Source: Capnocytophaga sp. ARDL2 (GTDB lineage Bacteria > Bacteroidota > Bacteroidia > Flavobacteriales > Flavobacteriaceae). From it: DNA of 64,000 bases. The position numbers and the translations under genes are program-made. Positions 24,702 through 34,349 of this stretch are shown piece after piece. Location: assembly GCF_041530365.1 (NCBI RefSeq), contig NZ_CP168034.1, positions 682,001-746,000 of the forward strand, given 5' to 3'. Positions within the stretch are counted from its first letter, which is position 1, and each line of letters opens with the position of its first letter. A model generated the notes under the pieces. It saw nothing but the letters and a program-made list of their open reading frames with translations. It was not told the origin of the DNA and searched no databases.

Positions 24702-26039
24702 ATGAAAAAATTAATCATACTTGGAGGAGGCGAAAGCGGCGTAGGTACAGCAATACTTGGCAAGAAACAAGGCTGGGAAGTCTTTCTTTCAGACAAGGGG
24801 AAAATCGCACCAAAGTACCAAGAAATCCTTAATCAGTACACTATAGAATGGGAAGAATTGCAACATACGGAAGCGCGTATTCTTCAAGCCGATTGCATTG
24901 TGAAAAGTCCTGGTATTCCCGATAAGGTTGCATTGATTCAACAAGCGAAAGAAAAGGGAATTGAAATCATTTCCGAAATAGAATTTGCGTATCGATATAC
25001 CGACAGCGAAATCATTGCAATTACAGGAAGCAACGGTAAAACGACTACTACAAGTCTGGCTTTTTATGTGTTGAAAGAATTGGGGTTAGATGTCGAAGTA
25101 GGAGGAAATATCGGATTCAGTTTTGCTCAGTTGGTTGCCAATCAATCAGCAAAAAACTATGTATTGGAATTGAGTAGTTTTCAATTAGATGGAATCACTA
25201 GTTTTAGACCACATATTGCTGTGATTACCAATATTAGTCCCGATCACCTAGACCGATACGATTACAAGTATGAAAATTATATAGAAGCAAAATTTAGAAT
25301 TACAAAAAATCAAACCGAAGAAGACTTTTTGATTTATGATGCAGATGACGAAGCCATAGAAAATTGGATGAATCAAAATGAAATCAAAGCCCAAAAAGTA
25401 CCTTTTTCAATTACAAAAACATTTACCGGAAACGGAGCCTATTTAGAAAACCAAAACATCATCATACAAATGGAAGGAATAAAAAACACAATCGCAGTAG
25501 AAGAATTGTCTATCAAAGGAAGTCATAATGTAAAAAATGCTATGTCTGTAGCATTGATTGCCCAAATGAAAAACATCAGAAAGCAAACCATTAAAGACAG
25601 TTTGTGCCGTTTTGAAGGAGTAGAGCATCGTTTGGAAAAAGTGGCTAAAATTGAAAAAGTACAATACATCAACGATTCGAAAGCTACAAATGTAAATGCT
25701 GCGTATTTTGCATTGGAAAGTGTAAAAACTCCAATTGTGTGGATTGTAGGTGGTGTGGACAAAGGAAATGACTACGACGAATTGATGAATTTCGTAAAAC
25801 AAAAAGTAAAAGCCATCGTTTGTTTGGGTACAGACAATAAAAAAATCAAAAATGCATTTCAGTCTGTAGTGCCTGTGCTGGTAGAAACCAATAATATGAA
25901 AGATGCAGTAGTAAAATCAAGACAATTGGCAACGGAAGGAGATACAGTATTGTTGTCGCCAGCATGTGCAAGTTTTGATTTATTTGAAAATTACGAAGAC
26001 AGAGGAAGACAGTTTAAAGAAGAAGTTTTGGGCATGTAA
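24702..26039 (+). CDS. murD: UDP-N-acetylmuramoylalanine--D-glutamate ligase
   Basis: MurD (445 residues) adds D-glutamate to UDP-MurNAc-L-alanine in the cytoplasm. The N-terminal domain starts KKLIILGGGESGVGTAILGKKQG, the ATP loop is TGSNGKTT (108-115), and later ligase motifs include NISPDHLDRYDYKYENY and NDSKATNVNAAYFAL. Length is normal. It sits upstream of ftsW in the conserved order and shares its message. Confidence 0.96.
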   Translation: MKKLIILGGGESGVGTAILGKKQGWEVFLSDKGKIAPKYQEILNQYTIEWEELQHTEARILQADCIVKSPGIPDKVALIQQAKEKGIEIISEIEFAYRYTDSEIIAITGSNGKTTTTSLAFYVLKELGLDVEVGGNIGFSFAQLVANQSAKNYVLELSSFQLDGITSFRPHIAVITNISPDHLDRYDYKYENYIEAKFRITKNQTEEDFLIYDADDEAIENWMNQNEIKAQKVPFSITKTFTGNGAYLENQNIIIQMEGIKNTIAVEELSIKGSHNVKNAMSVALIAQMKNIRKQTIKDSLCRFEGVEHRLEKVAKIEKVQYINDSKATNVNAAYFALESVKTPIVWIVGGVDKGNDYDELMNFVKQKVKAIVCLGTDNKKIKNAFQSVVPVLVETNNMKDAVVKSRQLATEGDTVLLSPACASFDLFENYEDRGRQFKEEVLGM

Positions 26040-26054
26040 TTCCACAAAAAAAAA

Positions 26055-27302
26055 ATGAATATATCAAGAATATTTAGAGGAGATATAAAGCTATGGGTAG
26101 GCATCTTTGTTTTGATGATACTCTCATTGTTTTTGAGTTATAGTACAGCTTCTCATCATATATATACCATCAACAATCCTGGTTCTACCGAATCGATTTT
26201 GTTCAAACATTTTGTGCATTTGCTCTTTGGTTTGGCAATCATTTGGGGAGTGCATCGCATGAAGTCGAAATGGATGTGGTATGTAGCACCTGTGAGTTGG
26301 ATTGTATCTTTGTTTTTGATTTTAGTTGCACGCATGCAAAATATAGTGATAGGTGGAGCAGATGCTAGTAGATGGGTCAAAGTACCTGTGATTGGAGTAT
26401 CTTTTCAACCCTCATCATTGGGGATTTTGTCACTGATATTATATGCAGCTTGGTATGTGAGTTGGAGTCAAAACAAACCCAATTTGTCAAAGAAAGTAAA
26501 ATATTCTGTCATAGGAATTCCTCTGTTTGTAGTAGCTGGATTGGTAGGAAATGACAACTTATCCACAGCTTTGATGATGATTTTGATTTGCATGATTGTA
26601 TTGTTGGTAGGAGGATTTCCAAGAAAAGATTTTATCAAAATTGCAGGAGTAGGATTGATTTTTGGGATTTTAGGTTTTGGATTAATCAAAGCTTTTCCCG
26701 ACATAGCTCCTTCTCGATTTAAAACCTGGGTTTCTCGTATCGATCGATTTGGTTCGAGTTCGCCAGACAAAGATACTTATCAGGTGGACAATGCGAAAAT
26801 TGCCATCGCACAAGGAGAGTGGTTTGGATTAGGACCTGGAAAGAGTACTTTTAAAAATTTATTGCCTCAAGCCTCATCCGATTTTGTTTATGCCATTATT
26901 GTAGAAGAATATGGGGTCGTAACAGGAATCATCCTTTTGCTCACATATATTGGAGTTTTTGTGCGAATATGCATTATAGCCACGCGGACAGACAAAATTT
27001 TTAGTAAGATGATGGTTTTTGGAATTGGATTTTTTACCATAGTACAAACCTTTATCAATTCGGGAGTTGCAGTAGAATTGTTACCTACAACAGGGCAACC
27101 GTTGCCGTTGGTTAGTGCAGGAGGTTCTTTTATTTGGATTACTTGTATTTCTTTGGGATTGGTTTTGTCGGTTTCGAGAGAAAATCATGAATTGAAAGCG
27201 AAAAAAATCAAAAAAGAAAAGAAATCAACAAATAAAAAAGTTGAAGAGACCAATTATCACAATGTACCAGAGGACAATCCTATGTCAGCGGTGGTGAATT
27301 AA
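26055..27302 (+). CDS. ftsW: SEDS peptidoglycan glycosyltransferase FtsW
   Basis: The protein has 415 residues with about ten membrane helices and the SEDS features: LSLFLSYSTA in helix 1, GGADASRWVKVPVIGVSFQPSSLG near residue 97, and the late signature NSGVAVELLPTTGQPLPLVSAGGS (about 336-359). FtsW polymerises glycan strands at the septum in partnership with the FtsI transpeptidase encoded upstream. The C-terminus is a basic, cytoplasmic tail rich in lysine. It lies between murD and murG in the usual order. Confidence 0.96.
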   Translation: MNISRIFRGDIKLWVGIFVLMILSLFLSYSTASHHIYTINNPGSTESILFKHFVHLLFGLAIIWGVHRMKSKWMWYVAPVSWIVSLFLILVARMQNIVIGGADASRWVKVPVIGVSFQPSSLGILSLILYAAWYVSWSQNKPNLSKKVKYSVIGIPLFVVAGLVGNDNLSTALMMILICMIVLLVGGFPRKDFIKIAGVGLIFGILGFGLIKAFPDIAPSRFKTWVSRIDRFGSSSPDKDTYQVDNAKIAIAQGEWFGLGPGKSTFKNLLPQASSDFVYAIIVEEYGVVTGIILLLTYIGVFVRICIIATRTDKIFSKMMVFGIGFFTIVQTFINSGVAVELLPTTGQPLPLVSAGGSFIWITCISLGLVLSVSRENHELKAKKIKKEKKSTNKKVEETNYHNVPEDNPMSAVVN

Positions 27303-27322
27303 GCATTAATACGAACTAAGTC

Positions 27323-28409
27323 ATGAAACAACCAAGATATATTATAAGCGGTGGAGGTACTGGAGGGCATATTTATCCAGCGATTGCCATTGCAAACGAA
27401 TTGAAAAAGCAAAATCCAGACTGTGAAATATTATTTATTGGAGCTCAAGATAAAATGGAAATGCAAAAAGTACCTGCAGCAGGGTATCCCATCGAGGGAT
27501 TGTGGATATCGGGTATTCAGCGTTCCTTGTCGTTAAAGAATTTGCAATTTCCTTTCAAATTGATGTCGAGTTTGTGGAAATCTATGAGAATCATCAAAAA
27601 GTTTCGCCCCGATGTGGTGATTGGTACAGGCGGATTTGCCAGTGGTTCTGTGGTAAAAGTGGCAGCTTCTATGGGAATTCCAACTGTAATTCAAGAGCAA
27701 AATTCTTATCCGGGGATTACCAACAAAGCATTGGCGCAGGCAAAGGCGATTTGTGTGGCTTATGATGAAATGGAGAGATTTTTCCCAAAGCATAAATTGC
27801 ACAAAACAGGAAATCCCATACGAGAAGACTTGTTGAATGTAAGCGAATTGAGAAACGAAGCTCAATCTTTTTATCAATTAGACCCATCGAAAAAAACGAT
27901 AGTGGTTTTAGGTGGAAGTTTGGGTGCAAGAAAAATCAATCAGTTGATAGAAAGTAAATTGCAATTTTTCAAGCAAAACGGTTTTCAAGTACTTTGGCAA
28001 TGCGGGAAATTGTATCATCAAGAATATGGGAAATACAATCAAGAAGAGGGTATACAGGTTTTTGATTTTATCGAACGCATGGATTTGCTATACGCAGCAG
28101 CCGATGTGATAGTATCGAGAGCGGGAAGCTTCGTCGGTTTCGGAATTGGCAATTGTGGGAAAACCCGTATTGTTTATTCCATCGCCCAATGTAGCCGAAG
28201 ACCATCAAACCAAAAATGCGATGAGTGTAGTAAAACACGGCGGAGCAGAAATGCTGAAAGAATCGGAAGTAGATGCTAAGTTTGAAACAGTGATTTTGCA
28301 ATTGGTACAGGAGAAACGAGCAAGAGAAATTTCTCAAAATTTAAAAAAACTCTCGTTGCCCAATGCCACAAAAGATATAGTGGAGATTGTGAAGAACCTA
28401 ATACCTTAA
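27323..28409 (+). CDS. murG: UDP-GlcNAc:lipid I GlcNAc transferase, with a frameshift
   Basis: MurG makes lipid II from lipid I at the inner membrane. The N-terminal domain ([20 protein letters not shown], residues 9-28) and the UDP-GlcNAc-binding domain are present. The frame breaks at about 28126. The sequence GCGGGAAGCTTCG reads RAGSFVGFG, whereas removing one A restores [19 protein letters not shown], the conserved MurG segment. The +1 frame then runs intact to TAA 28407-28409 (about 361 residues in total, normal length). As read, translation would continue out of frame to 28279. MurG is essential, so a base-calling error is the likeliest cause. Confidence 0.88.
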
Positions 28410-28449
28410 TCCCCAAAGAGGGAATTTGGACTATTAATATTTATTTTTG

Positions 28450-28632
28450 TACCGTACTCCGTACGGAGTGTAGAGGTTTGTGTTATTTTCCCAAAGCTGA
28501 CGCATTGGGTTATACATTGTTCAACTCTACAAGTTGCTTTGCCGAAACTGACACGGAGTGTCGAACTATGCGTAACCACAAGTGTAAACTTGGGGGGAGT
28601 ATAGATCACTCAAAATACGACTCGGAGAGTCG
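28450..28632 (+). repeat. Cluster of palindromes between murG and murC (REP-like)
   Basis: Several short hairpins are packed in 180 bases of higher GC content than the surroundings. ACTCCGTACGGAGT (28456-28469) is a perfect palindrome. CCCAA/TTGGG is at 28490-28509, GACAC-GGA-GTGTC at 28550-28562, CAAGT/ACTTG near 28579-28592, and GACTC-GGA-GAGTC at 28620-28632. The motif CGGAG recurs, with the GGA loop shared by two hairpins. No protein frame is convincing. It looks like an interspersed repeat that inserted in the cluster. Confidence 0.65.
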
Positions 28633-29024
28633 AACAATAATAAATGTAATTATAGATTATATAAAAAAAAACAGTGAATTATGTTTTTGTTTAAAATTTA
28701 AATAAAAAGTTATCTCGGCTTTTAAATTTTAGTTTTATTTCACGCTGATGAAGATAGATTTTTATAATTTTTTCTGTTAATTTTATTTTCGTTGATGTTT
28801 TTTTTTGATTTATCAAAAAAACAAAATCTGCGGTAAACTGCTTTAAACCGTAGGTTTAATCGTTTTTAAATGAATTTTTCTTAAATCATTTCAGAAAAAA
28901 TCTGTGATTATCTGTGAAATCTGCGTGAGAAAAAAAGTCAAGATGACTTAATATGATAGTTAAATAAATTTACTCTAAAGGAGTTTCCACATTTCCAAAT
29001 TATCACATTCTCAAATTAATAAAA
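28633..29024 (+). other. Non-coding spacer before murC
   Basis: The stretch is AT-rich with no credible gene. At 28886-28934 there is a run of similar units (ATCTGTGATT, ATCTGTGAAA, ATCTGCGTGA), typical of degenerate interspersed repeats in flavobacterial spacers. TAAATTTA at 28967-28974 is one base off the -7 consensus and could start a murC-ftsQ-ftsA-ftsZ transcript. Confidence 0.45.
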
Positions 29025-30377
29025 ATGAACCTACAACAAGTAAAAAATGTATTTTTCATAGGAATCGGTGGTATTGGTATGAGTGCCATTGCTCGATACT
29101 TTATGCAATTGGGCAAAAATGTTTCGGGTTATGACAAAACGCCTACACATTTGACCAACGAATTGCAACAGGAAGGCATTTCTATTACATTCAAAGATAC
29201 TTTAGAAAGTATAGCTGACGAATTTTTAAACAAAGAAGAAACGCTGATTGTCATTACCCCAGCGATTCCAAAAGATCATCAACAATGGAATTTTTTCCAA
29301 CAAAATGGTTTCACAATCAAAAAGAGAGCTGAGGTGTTGGGAATGATTACCGCACAATCGTTTAGTTTGGCTGTTGCTGGTACGCATGGAAAAACGACCA
29401 CTTCGAGTATGTTGGCTCATATAATGTACGACAATCAGACGGAAGTTACTGCGTTTTTGGGCGGAGTGTTGGAAAACTATCAAACTAATCTCATCGGCAA
29501 AGGAACTGAAATTACGGTAGTCGAAGCAGACGAATTTGACCGTTCGTTTATGCATTTACATCCCAATATTGCCTGTGTGATTTCTACCGATGCAGACCAT
29601 TTGGATATTTATCATACAACCGATGCAATCAAATCTACTTTTCAAGATTTCGCAGATAAAATCACAGATACAGAAAACTTGTTTGTAGCAGAAAATACTC
29701 AGTTGAAAGCAGGTGTGAAAGTAGGATTTTCCGACCAAGCCGATATACAGATAAAAAATGTAAGAGTGGTAGAAGGAGCGATTGTTTTTGATATTCAATA
29801 TCCAAATCTATTGATTGAAAATGTATCACTTTTGATGCCAGGAAATCACAACATTCTCAATGCAACATTGGCTTTTGCAATGGCTCATAAATACGGATTG
29901 TCGGCAGAGCAAATCAAAAAGTCATTGGCAACATTTACAGGTGTAAGAAGGAGATTTTCGTACAAGGTAAAAGAAGACAATAAAGTTTATATCGATGATT
30001 ATGCCCATCACCCTACGGAAATCAATGCCGTGTCTCAAGCGGTAAAACAATTGTATGGAGATAAAAAAGTATTGGCAATTTTTCAACCGCATTTATTTTC
30101 TCGTACCAGAGATTTTATGGACGGATTTGCAGAAAGTTTGTCATCGTTTGACGAAATAGGCTTGATGGAAATTTATCCTGCAAGAGAATTGCCAATAGAG
30201 GGAGTCACATCAAGCGTATTGTTGGGAAAAATAAAAAATCCTAACAAAAAATTAGTACAAAAAGACGAAATTTTTTCATATATAGAAAGCAAGGACTTTG
30301 ATGTGTTGGTAACCATTGGAGCAGGAGATATAGGTGAAATGGTAGAAGAAATCGCTAAAAAAGTAAAACAAAAATGA
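29025..30377 (+). CDS. murC: UDP-N-acetylmuramate--L-alanine ligase
   Basis: MurC (450 residues) adds L-alanine to UDP-MurNAc, the first peptide step of peptidoglycan synthesis. The N-terminal FFIGIGGIGMSAIARYF (about 10-26), the ATP loop AGTHGKTT (118-125), EADEFDRSFMHLHP and DDYAHHPTEI are all conserved ligase motifs. Length is normal. Its TGA overlaps the ftsQ ATG by four bases (ATGA at 30374-30377). It follows a repeat-rich 615-base spacer rather than murG directly. Confidence 0.96.
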   Translation: MNLQQVKNVFFIGIGGIGMSAIARYFMQLGKNVSGYDKTPTHLTNELQQEGISITFKDTLESIADEFLNKEETLIVITPAIPKDHQQWNFFQQNGFTIKKRAEVLGMITAQSFSLAVAGTHGKTTTSSMLAHIMYDNQTEVTAFLGGVLENYQTNLIGKGTEITVVEADEFDRSFMHLHPNIACVISTDADHLDIYHTTDAIKSTFQDFADKITDTENLFVAENTQLKAGVKVGFSDQADIQIKNVRVVEGAIVFDIQYPNLLIENVSLLMPGNHNILNATLAFAMAHKYGLSAEQIKKSLATFTGVRRRFSYKVKEDNKVYIDDYAHHPTEINAVSQAVKQLYGDKKVLAIFQPHLFSRTRDFMDGFAESLSSFDEIGLMEIYPARELPIEGVTSSVLLGKIKNPNKKLVQKDEIFSYIESKDFDVLVTIGAGDIGEMVEEIAKKVKQK

Positions 30378-31114
30378 AGCATTTATACCGATGGATTTAT
30401 GTATGGATTTTTCTTGCCATCATAGCCTTATTTGGGATATACTTTTTTGCTCAACATAGATTTGAAACCAAAAAGATTAATAAAATTCAGGTAAAATTTA
30501 CCTCGGAAAAGAATCATTTTATCAGCGAAAATATGGTTGATAACTTGTTGAAACAAAATTTGCCGAGAGGGTCAAATGTTAAAATAGAAGATGTAAATTT
30601 GGCTACTTTAGAGCAAGTACTGCGAACGCATGAAATGATAGAAGATGCACAGGTGTATTTATCTCCAAAAGGTGTGTTATGTGCCGAGGTAAAACAGAAG
30701 ACAGCCATCGCGAGGGTAGTAACCCCTATCACTTCGTACTATATTGATGATAAGGGAAATAGAATGTCTTTGTCGCAAGAGTTCAGTGCACATTTGCCCA
30801 TAGTTTTTGGCAATGTAAACACAAACATCAAAGACTCGCTTTGTGTACTTTTGGAGAAAGCGAGACAAGATGAATTTTTGAAAAATACTCTTACCGAGAT
30901 ACACATTTTGGCAGACAATAGTGTGCAACTCGGTGTAAGGGATTATGATTATTCTATCGAATTTGGAAAACTCAAAGAGATAGATAAAAAAATACAAAAC
31001 TATAAAGCGTTTGTACATCATGCCCAGCAGGACTCGTTGATACAAACCTATAAAAATGTCAATTTAAGATTTACAGAACAAGTAATTTGTGCAAAACATA
31101 CCAAAGATGAATAG
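30374..31114 (+). CDS. ftsQ: Cell division protein FtsQ
   Basis: The 246-residue protein has one membrane helix (about 8-27, WIYVWIFLAIIALFGIYFFA) followed by a periplasmic POTRA-like region (about 35-105, KINKIQVKFTSEKNHFISENMVDNLL) and a beta domain. FtsQ links FtsL/FtsB to the divisome and helps activate septal synthesis. Identity is supported by topology and by position between murC and ftsA. It overlaps murC by 4 bases and ftsA by 8. Confidence 0.9.
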   Translation: MKHLYRWIYVWIFLAIIALFGIYFFAQHRFETKKINKIQVKFTSEKNHFISENMVDNLLKQNLPRGSNVKIEDVNLATLEQVLRTHEMIEDAQVYLSPKGVLCAEVKQKTAIARVVTPITSYYIDDKGNRMSLSQEFSAHLPIVFGNVNTNIKDSLCVLLEKARQDEFLKNTLTEIHILADNSVQLGVRDYDYSIEFGKLKEIDKKIQNYKAFVHHAQQDSLIQTYKNVNLRFTEQVICAKHTKDE

Positions 31115-32477
31115 AGAAAATATCGCAGTAGGATTAGATATCGGTACCACCAAGATTGTTGCAATGGTGGGAAAGAAAAACGAATATGGAAAACTGGAAA
31201 TACTCGGTCTGGGTAACGCCAAAAGCGACGGTGTACAGAGAGGAGTAGTTCACAATATCACCAAAACGATTCAATCTATTCAGAAAGCTGTTGAAGAAGC
31301 TGAGCAAGAAAGCGGAATAAAGATCAACGAAGTGGTGGTAGGTATTGCAGGACAGCACATTCGCAGTATGCAGCACAGCGAATACATCATCAGACAAGAC
31401 CCTGATAGTGTGATTTCGGAAGAAGATATCGAATTGCTAATCAATCAGGTGAAAAAATTAGGTATGTTGCCTGGTGAAGAAATTATACATGTTTTGCCAC
31501 AAGAATTCAAAATCGATGACGAAATCGGTGTGAAAGAGCCAATCGGTATGTACGGTCGCAGATTGGAGGCAAATTTTCATGTGGTGGTAGGTCAGTCGGC
31601 ATCGATTCGCAATGCAGGGCGTTGTGTAAAAGATGCAGGTTTGGAATTGGCAGGATTGACACTCGAACCTTTGGCGTCTGCAAATGCCGTTTTGAGTGAA
31701 GAAGAAAAAGAAGCTGGAGTAGCCTTGGTTGATATCGGAGGTGGAACTACAGATTTGGCAATTTTCAAAGACGGAATTATTAGACATACTTATGTGATTC
31801 CATTTGGAGGAAATGTGATTACAGAAGATATCAAAGAAGGTTGTAGCATTATTGAAAGAAATGCCGAAGTGTTGAAAGTGAAATTTGGATCGGCTTGGCC
31901 AGGCGAATGTAGAGATCAAGATGTGATTTCCATTCCAGGGTTGAGAGGACATGATCCAAAGGAAATTTCTATGAAAAACCTTTCGAAAATCATTAACGCT
32001 CGTGTAACAGAAATCATCGAAATGGTATTCGAACAAATCAGACAATATGGATACGACAATCCACAGAAAAAATTAATTGCAGGTATCGTATTGACAGGAG
32101 GTGGTTCGGAATTGAAACATATCAAACAATTGGTAGAATACATCACGGGAATCGACACGAGAATTGGTTATCCAAACGAGCATGTGGCAGGAGAATCAGC
32201 AGAGAGAATTTCACGACCATTGTATGCTACATCAGTAGGACTGACTATGGAAAGTGAAATGATGTTGAGAAAAAACAAAATCAGAGGGGCTGAAAAAAAT
32301 CAACCTGAAGAAGATTTGAAACCTTTGGAAGTCATCGACGAAGGACAACCAACCCAAGAAACCAATAAAAAAACAACAAAACAAAATCTTGGAAAAACAG
32401 AAAATGTTGTCATGAGATCGTTCAACAACTTTTTTACTAAATTCAAGAATTTTATAGATAGCGGAGAAGATTATTAA
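31107..32477 (+). CDS. ftsA: Cell division protein FtsA
   Basis: FtsA is the actin-like ATPase that anchors FtsZ filaments to the membrane. From ATG 31107 it is 456 residues, starting MNRENIAVGLDIGTTKIVAM with the phosphate-1 loop. Further actin-family motifs are VALVDIGGGTTDLAIF and GIVLTGGGSELKHI. The C-terminus has an amphipathic membrane-targeting helix candidate near VVMRSFNNFFTKFKNFI, after a low-complexity linker. GTG at 31089 is an alternative start, but the ATG gives the conserved N-terminus and overlaps the ftsQ end by 8 bases. Confidence 0.95.
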   Translation: MNRENIAVGLDIGTTKIVAMVGKKNEYGKLEILGLGNAKSDGVQRGVVHNITKTIQSIQKAVEEAEQESGIKINEVVVGIAGQHIRSMQHSEYIIRQDPDSVISEEDIELLINQVKKLGMLPGEEIIHVLPQEFKIDDEIGVKEPIGMYGRRLEANFHVVVGQSASIRNAGRCVKDAGLELAGLTLEPLASANAVLSEEEKEAGVALVDIGGGTTDLAIFKDGIIRHTYVIPFGGNVITEDIKEGCSIIERNAEVLKVKFGSAWPGECRDQDVISIPGLRGHDPKEISMKNLSKIINARVTEIIEMVFEQIRQYGYDNPQKKLIAGIVLTGGGSELKHIKQLVEYITGIDTRIGYPNEHVAGESAERISRPLYATSVGLTMESEMMLRKNKIRGAEKNQPEEDLKPLEVIDEGQPTQETNKKTTKQNLGKTENVVMRSFNNFFTKFKNFIDSGEDY

Positions 32478-32495
32478 AATAAAATTTAAAAAACT

Positions 32496-34307
32496 ATGGA
32501 AAATATAACTTTTGATCTACCAAAAAATCAATCAAGAGTAATCAAAGTGATTGGAGTAGGAGGTGGAGGTAGCAATGCCGTAAATCATATGTTTCGTCAA
32601 GGAATTGAAGGTGTAGATTTCGTAATTTGCAACACAGACCATCAAGCACTTCAAAACAGTCCTGTACCTACAAAAATCCAGTTGGGTATCAGCCTTACAG
32701 AAGGATTGGGAGCAGGTGCAAATCCTGAAATTGGTCAGCAAGCAGCATTGGAAAGCATCGAAGAAATCGAAAACATTTTGGATACAAATACCAAAATGGT
32801 GTTTATCACTGCCGGTATGGGTGGTGGAACAGGTACAGGAGCCGCTCCAGTAATCGCTCAGTTGGCAAAAGAAAGAGGGATCCTTACGGTAGGTATCGTA
32901 ACGATTCCTTTCCAATTTGAAGGAAAAAAACGATTGGAACAAGCCTTGAGAGGAGTAGAAAACCTTAGAGCAAATGTGGACTCTTTGATTGTAATCAACA
33001 ACAACAAATTGAGAGAAGTATATGGAAATCTTGGATTCAAATCAGGCTTTTCAAAAGCAGATGAGGTATTGGCTACTGCATCAAAAGGAATTGCAGAATT
33101 GATTACGCACCACTATACAGTAAATGTGGATTTGGAAGATGTGCGTTCAGTACTTTCAAACAGTGGTACAGCTATTATGGGATCTGCCATTGCAGAAGGA
33201 GAAAACAGAGCAAAAGATGCAGTAATTGCAGCTTTAGATTCTCCATTGTTGAGCGATAACAAAATCCGTGGTTCGAAAAATGTATTGTTGTTGATTGTTT
33301 CTGGAAATTCAGAAATTACAATGGACGAAGTAGGAGAAATCAATGACCACATCCAAAACGAAGCAGGCCACAATGCAAATATCTTGATGGGTATTGGTGA
33401 AAATTTGGAATTGGGAGAAGGTATTGCTGTAACGGTAATTGCTACTGGTTTCAATGCAGAGCAACAAAAAGACATTATGAATATTGGAGGAGAGTCAGCA
33501 AAAGTAATTTTACCATTGGACAATAACCAAAAAGTAGAAATCGATTTGCAATCACAAGTTGCTCCAACAGCAGCTCCAACTCCAGATCAGCCGTTGAATC
33601 CTAACAATGCGTTTCGGCATCAAGAGCGAATAGTACACAATCTAAACGAAGCTACTCATTCGCCTGAAAATGCAATCGAAGAGCCTGTAGTTGCAAAAGT
33701 TACAGATATCAATATGATAGAAGTAATCGAGCCAGAGTTTGTCATCGAAAAAGTGTCAACACCAGTTCAGCAAGAAGTAGCTTTTACTTTTGACCTTCAA
33801 GAGCAACAACAAGCCTTTGAAAAAGAGCAAGAGGTAGAAACGCCAAAAGCAGAGGTAGAGGTACCACAAGCAGTTGAGTCTCAGTCTCCAGAAAGAGTAG
33901 TATTTGATCTAAATGACTTTTTGGAAGTAGAAGAGCCACAAATAGCTAAGAAAACAGTAGAGCCCTTACAAGAAGACGAAATAAAATTTGAAGTACGCAC
34001 AGAGCCATCTGCTCCCGTACAGCCAAGTTATCAGTCGCTTGCAGGTGAGCAAAATCCTACCGATAATTCAATCGAAGAAGTTTTGAAAAACAGAGCTGAC
34101 GAACGCAGACAAAAGATGAAAGAATTTAATCATAAATTCAAAAACAGTTTCTCTCAAATCAATGAATTGGAAAAAGAACCCGCATACAAGAGAATGGGAG
34201 TAGATTTAGATTTGTTTGCAGACGAGCAAGTTTCAAGATATTCAGTAGGAGGAAACTCAGATACTTTGCGTAGCAATAATTCATTCTTACATGACAATGT
34301 AGATTAA
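32496..34307 (+). CDS. ftsZ: Cell division GTPase FtsZ
   Basis: FtsZ (603 residues) polymerises into the division ring. The tubulin GTP-binding loop GGGTGTG is at 109-115, with GVGGGGSNAVNHMF near 21 and the conserved GTPase core to about residue 320. The next 280 residues are a long, acidic, glutamine-rich linker, unusually long compared with proteobacterial FtsZ but normal for Flavobacteriaceae. The C-terminal peptide NNSFLHDNVD replaces the proteobacterial DxPxFLR form. It closes the dcw cluster and is followed by a strong terminator. Confidence 0.97.
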   Translation: MENITFDLPKNQSRVIKVIGVGGGGSNAVNHMFRQGIEGVDFVICNTDHQALQNSPVPTKIQLGISLTEGLGAGANPEIGQQAALESIEEIENILDTNTKMVFITAGMGGGTGTGAAPVIAQLAKERGILTVGIVTIPFQFEGKKRLEQALRGVENLRANVDSLIVINNNKLREVYGNLGFKSGFSKADEVLATASKGIAELITHHYTVNVDLEDVRSVLSNSGTAIMGSAIAEGENRAKDAVIAALDSPLLSDNKIRGSKNVLLLIVSGNSEITMDEVGEINDHIQNEAGHNANILMGIGENLELGEGIAVTVIATGFNAEQQKDIMNIGGESAKVILPLDNNQKVEIDLQSQVAPTAAPTPDQPLNPNNAFRHQERIVHNLNEATHSPENAIEEPVVAKVTDINMIEVIEPEFVIEKVSTPVQQEVAFTFDLQEQQQAFEKEQEVETPKAEVEVPQAVESQSPERVVFDLNDFLEVEEPQIAKKTVEPLQEDEIKFEVRTEPSAPVQPSYQSLAGEQNPTDNSIEEVLKNRADERRQKMKEFNHKFKNSFSQINELEKEPAYKRMGVDLDLFADEQVSRYSVGGNSDTLRSNNSFLHDNVD

Positions 34308-34318
34308 TTTTATTAGTG

Positions 34319-34346
34319 AAAAAACCGCCAAATCGGCGGTTTTTTT
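34319..34346. terminator. Bidirectional terminator between ftsZ and radC
   Basis: AAAAAACCGCC pairs with GGCGGTTTTTT (34335-34345) around a five-base loop. A and T tracts on both sides serve ftsZ (plus) and radC (minus). Confidence 0.92.
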
Positions 34347-34349
34347 ATT

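Noticed and set aside
28478-28705. 75-codon frame in the murG-murC spacer
   Set aside because: It runs through the palindromic repeats, has no domain, and looks like chance.
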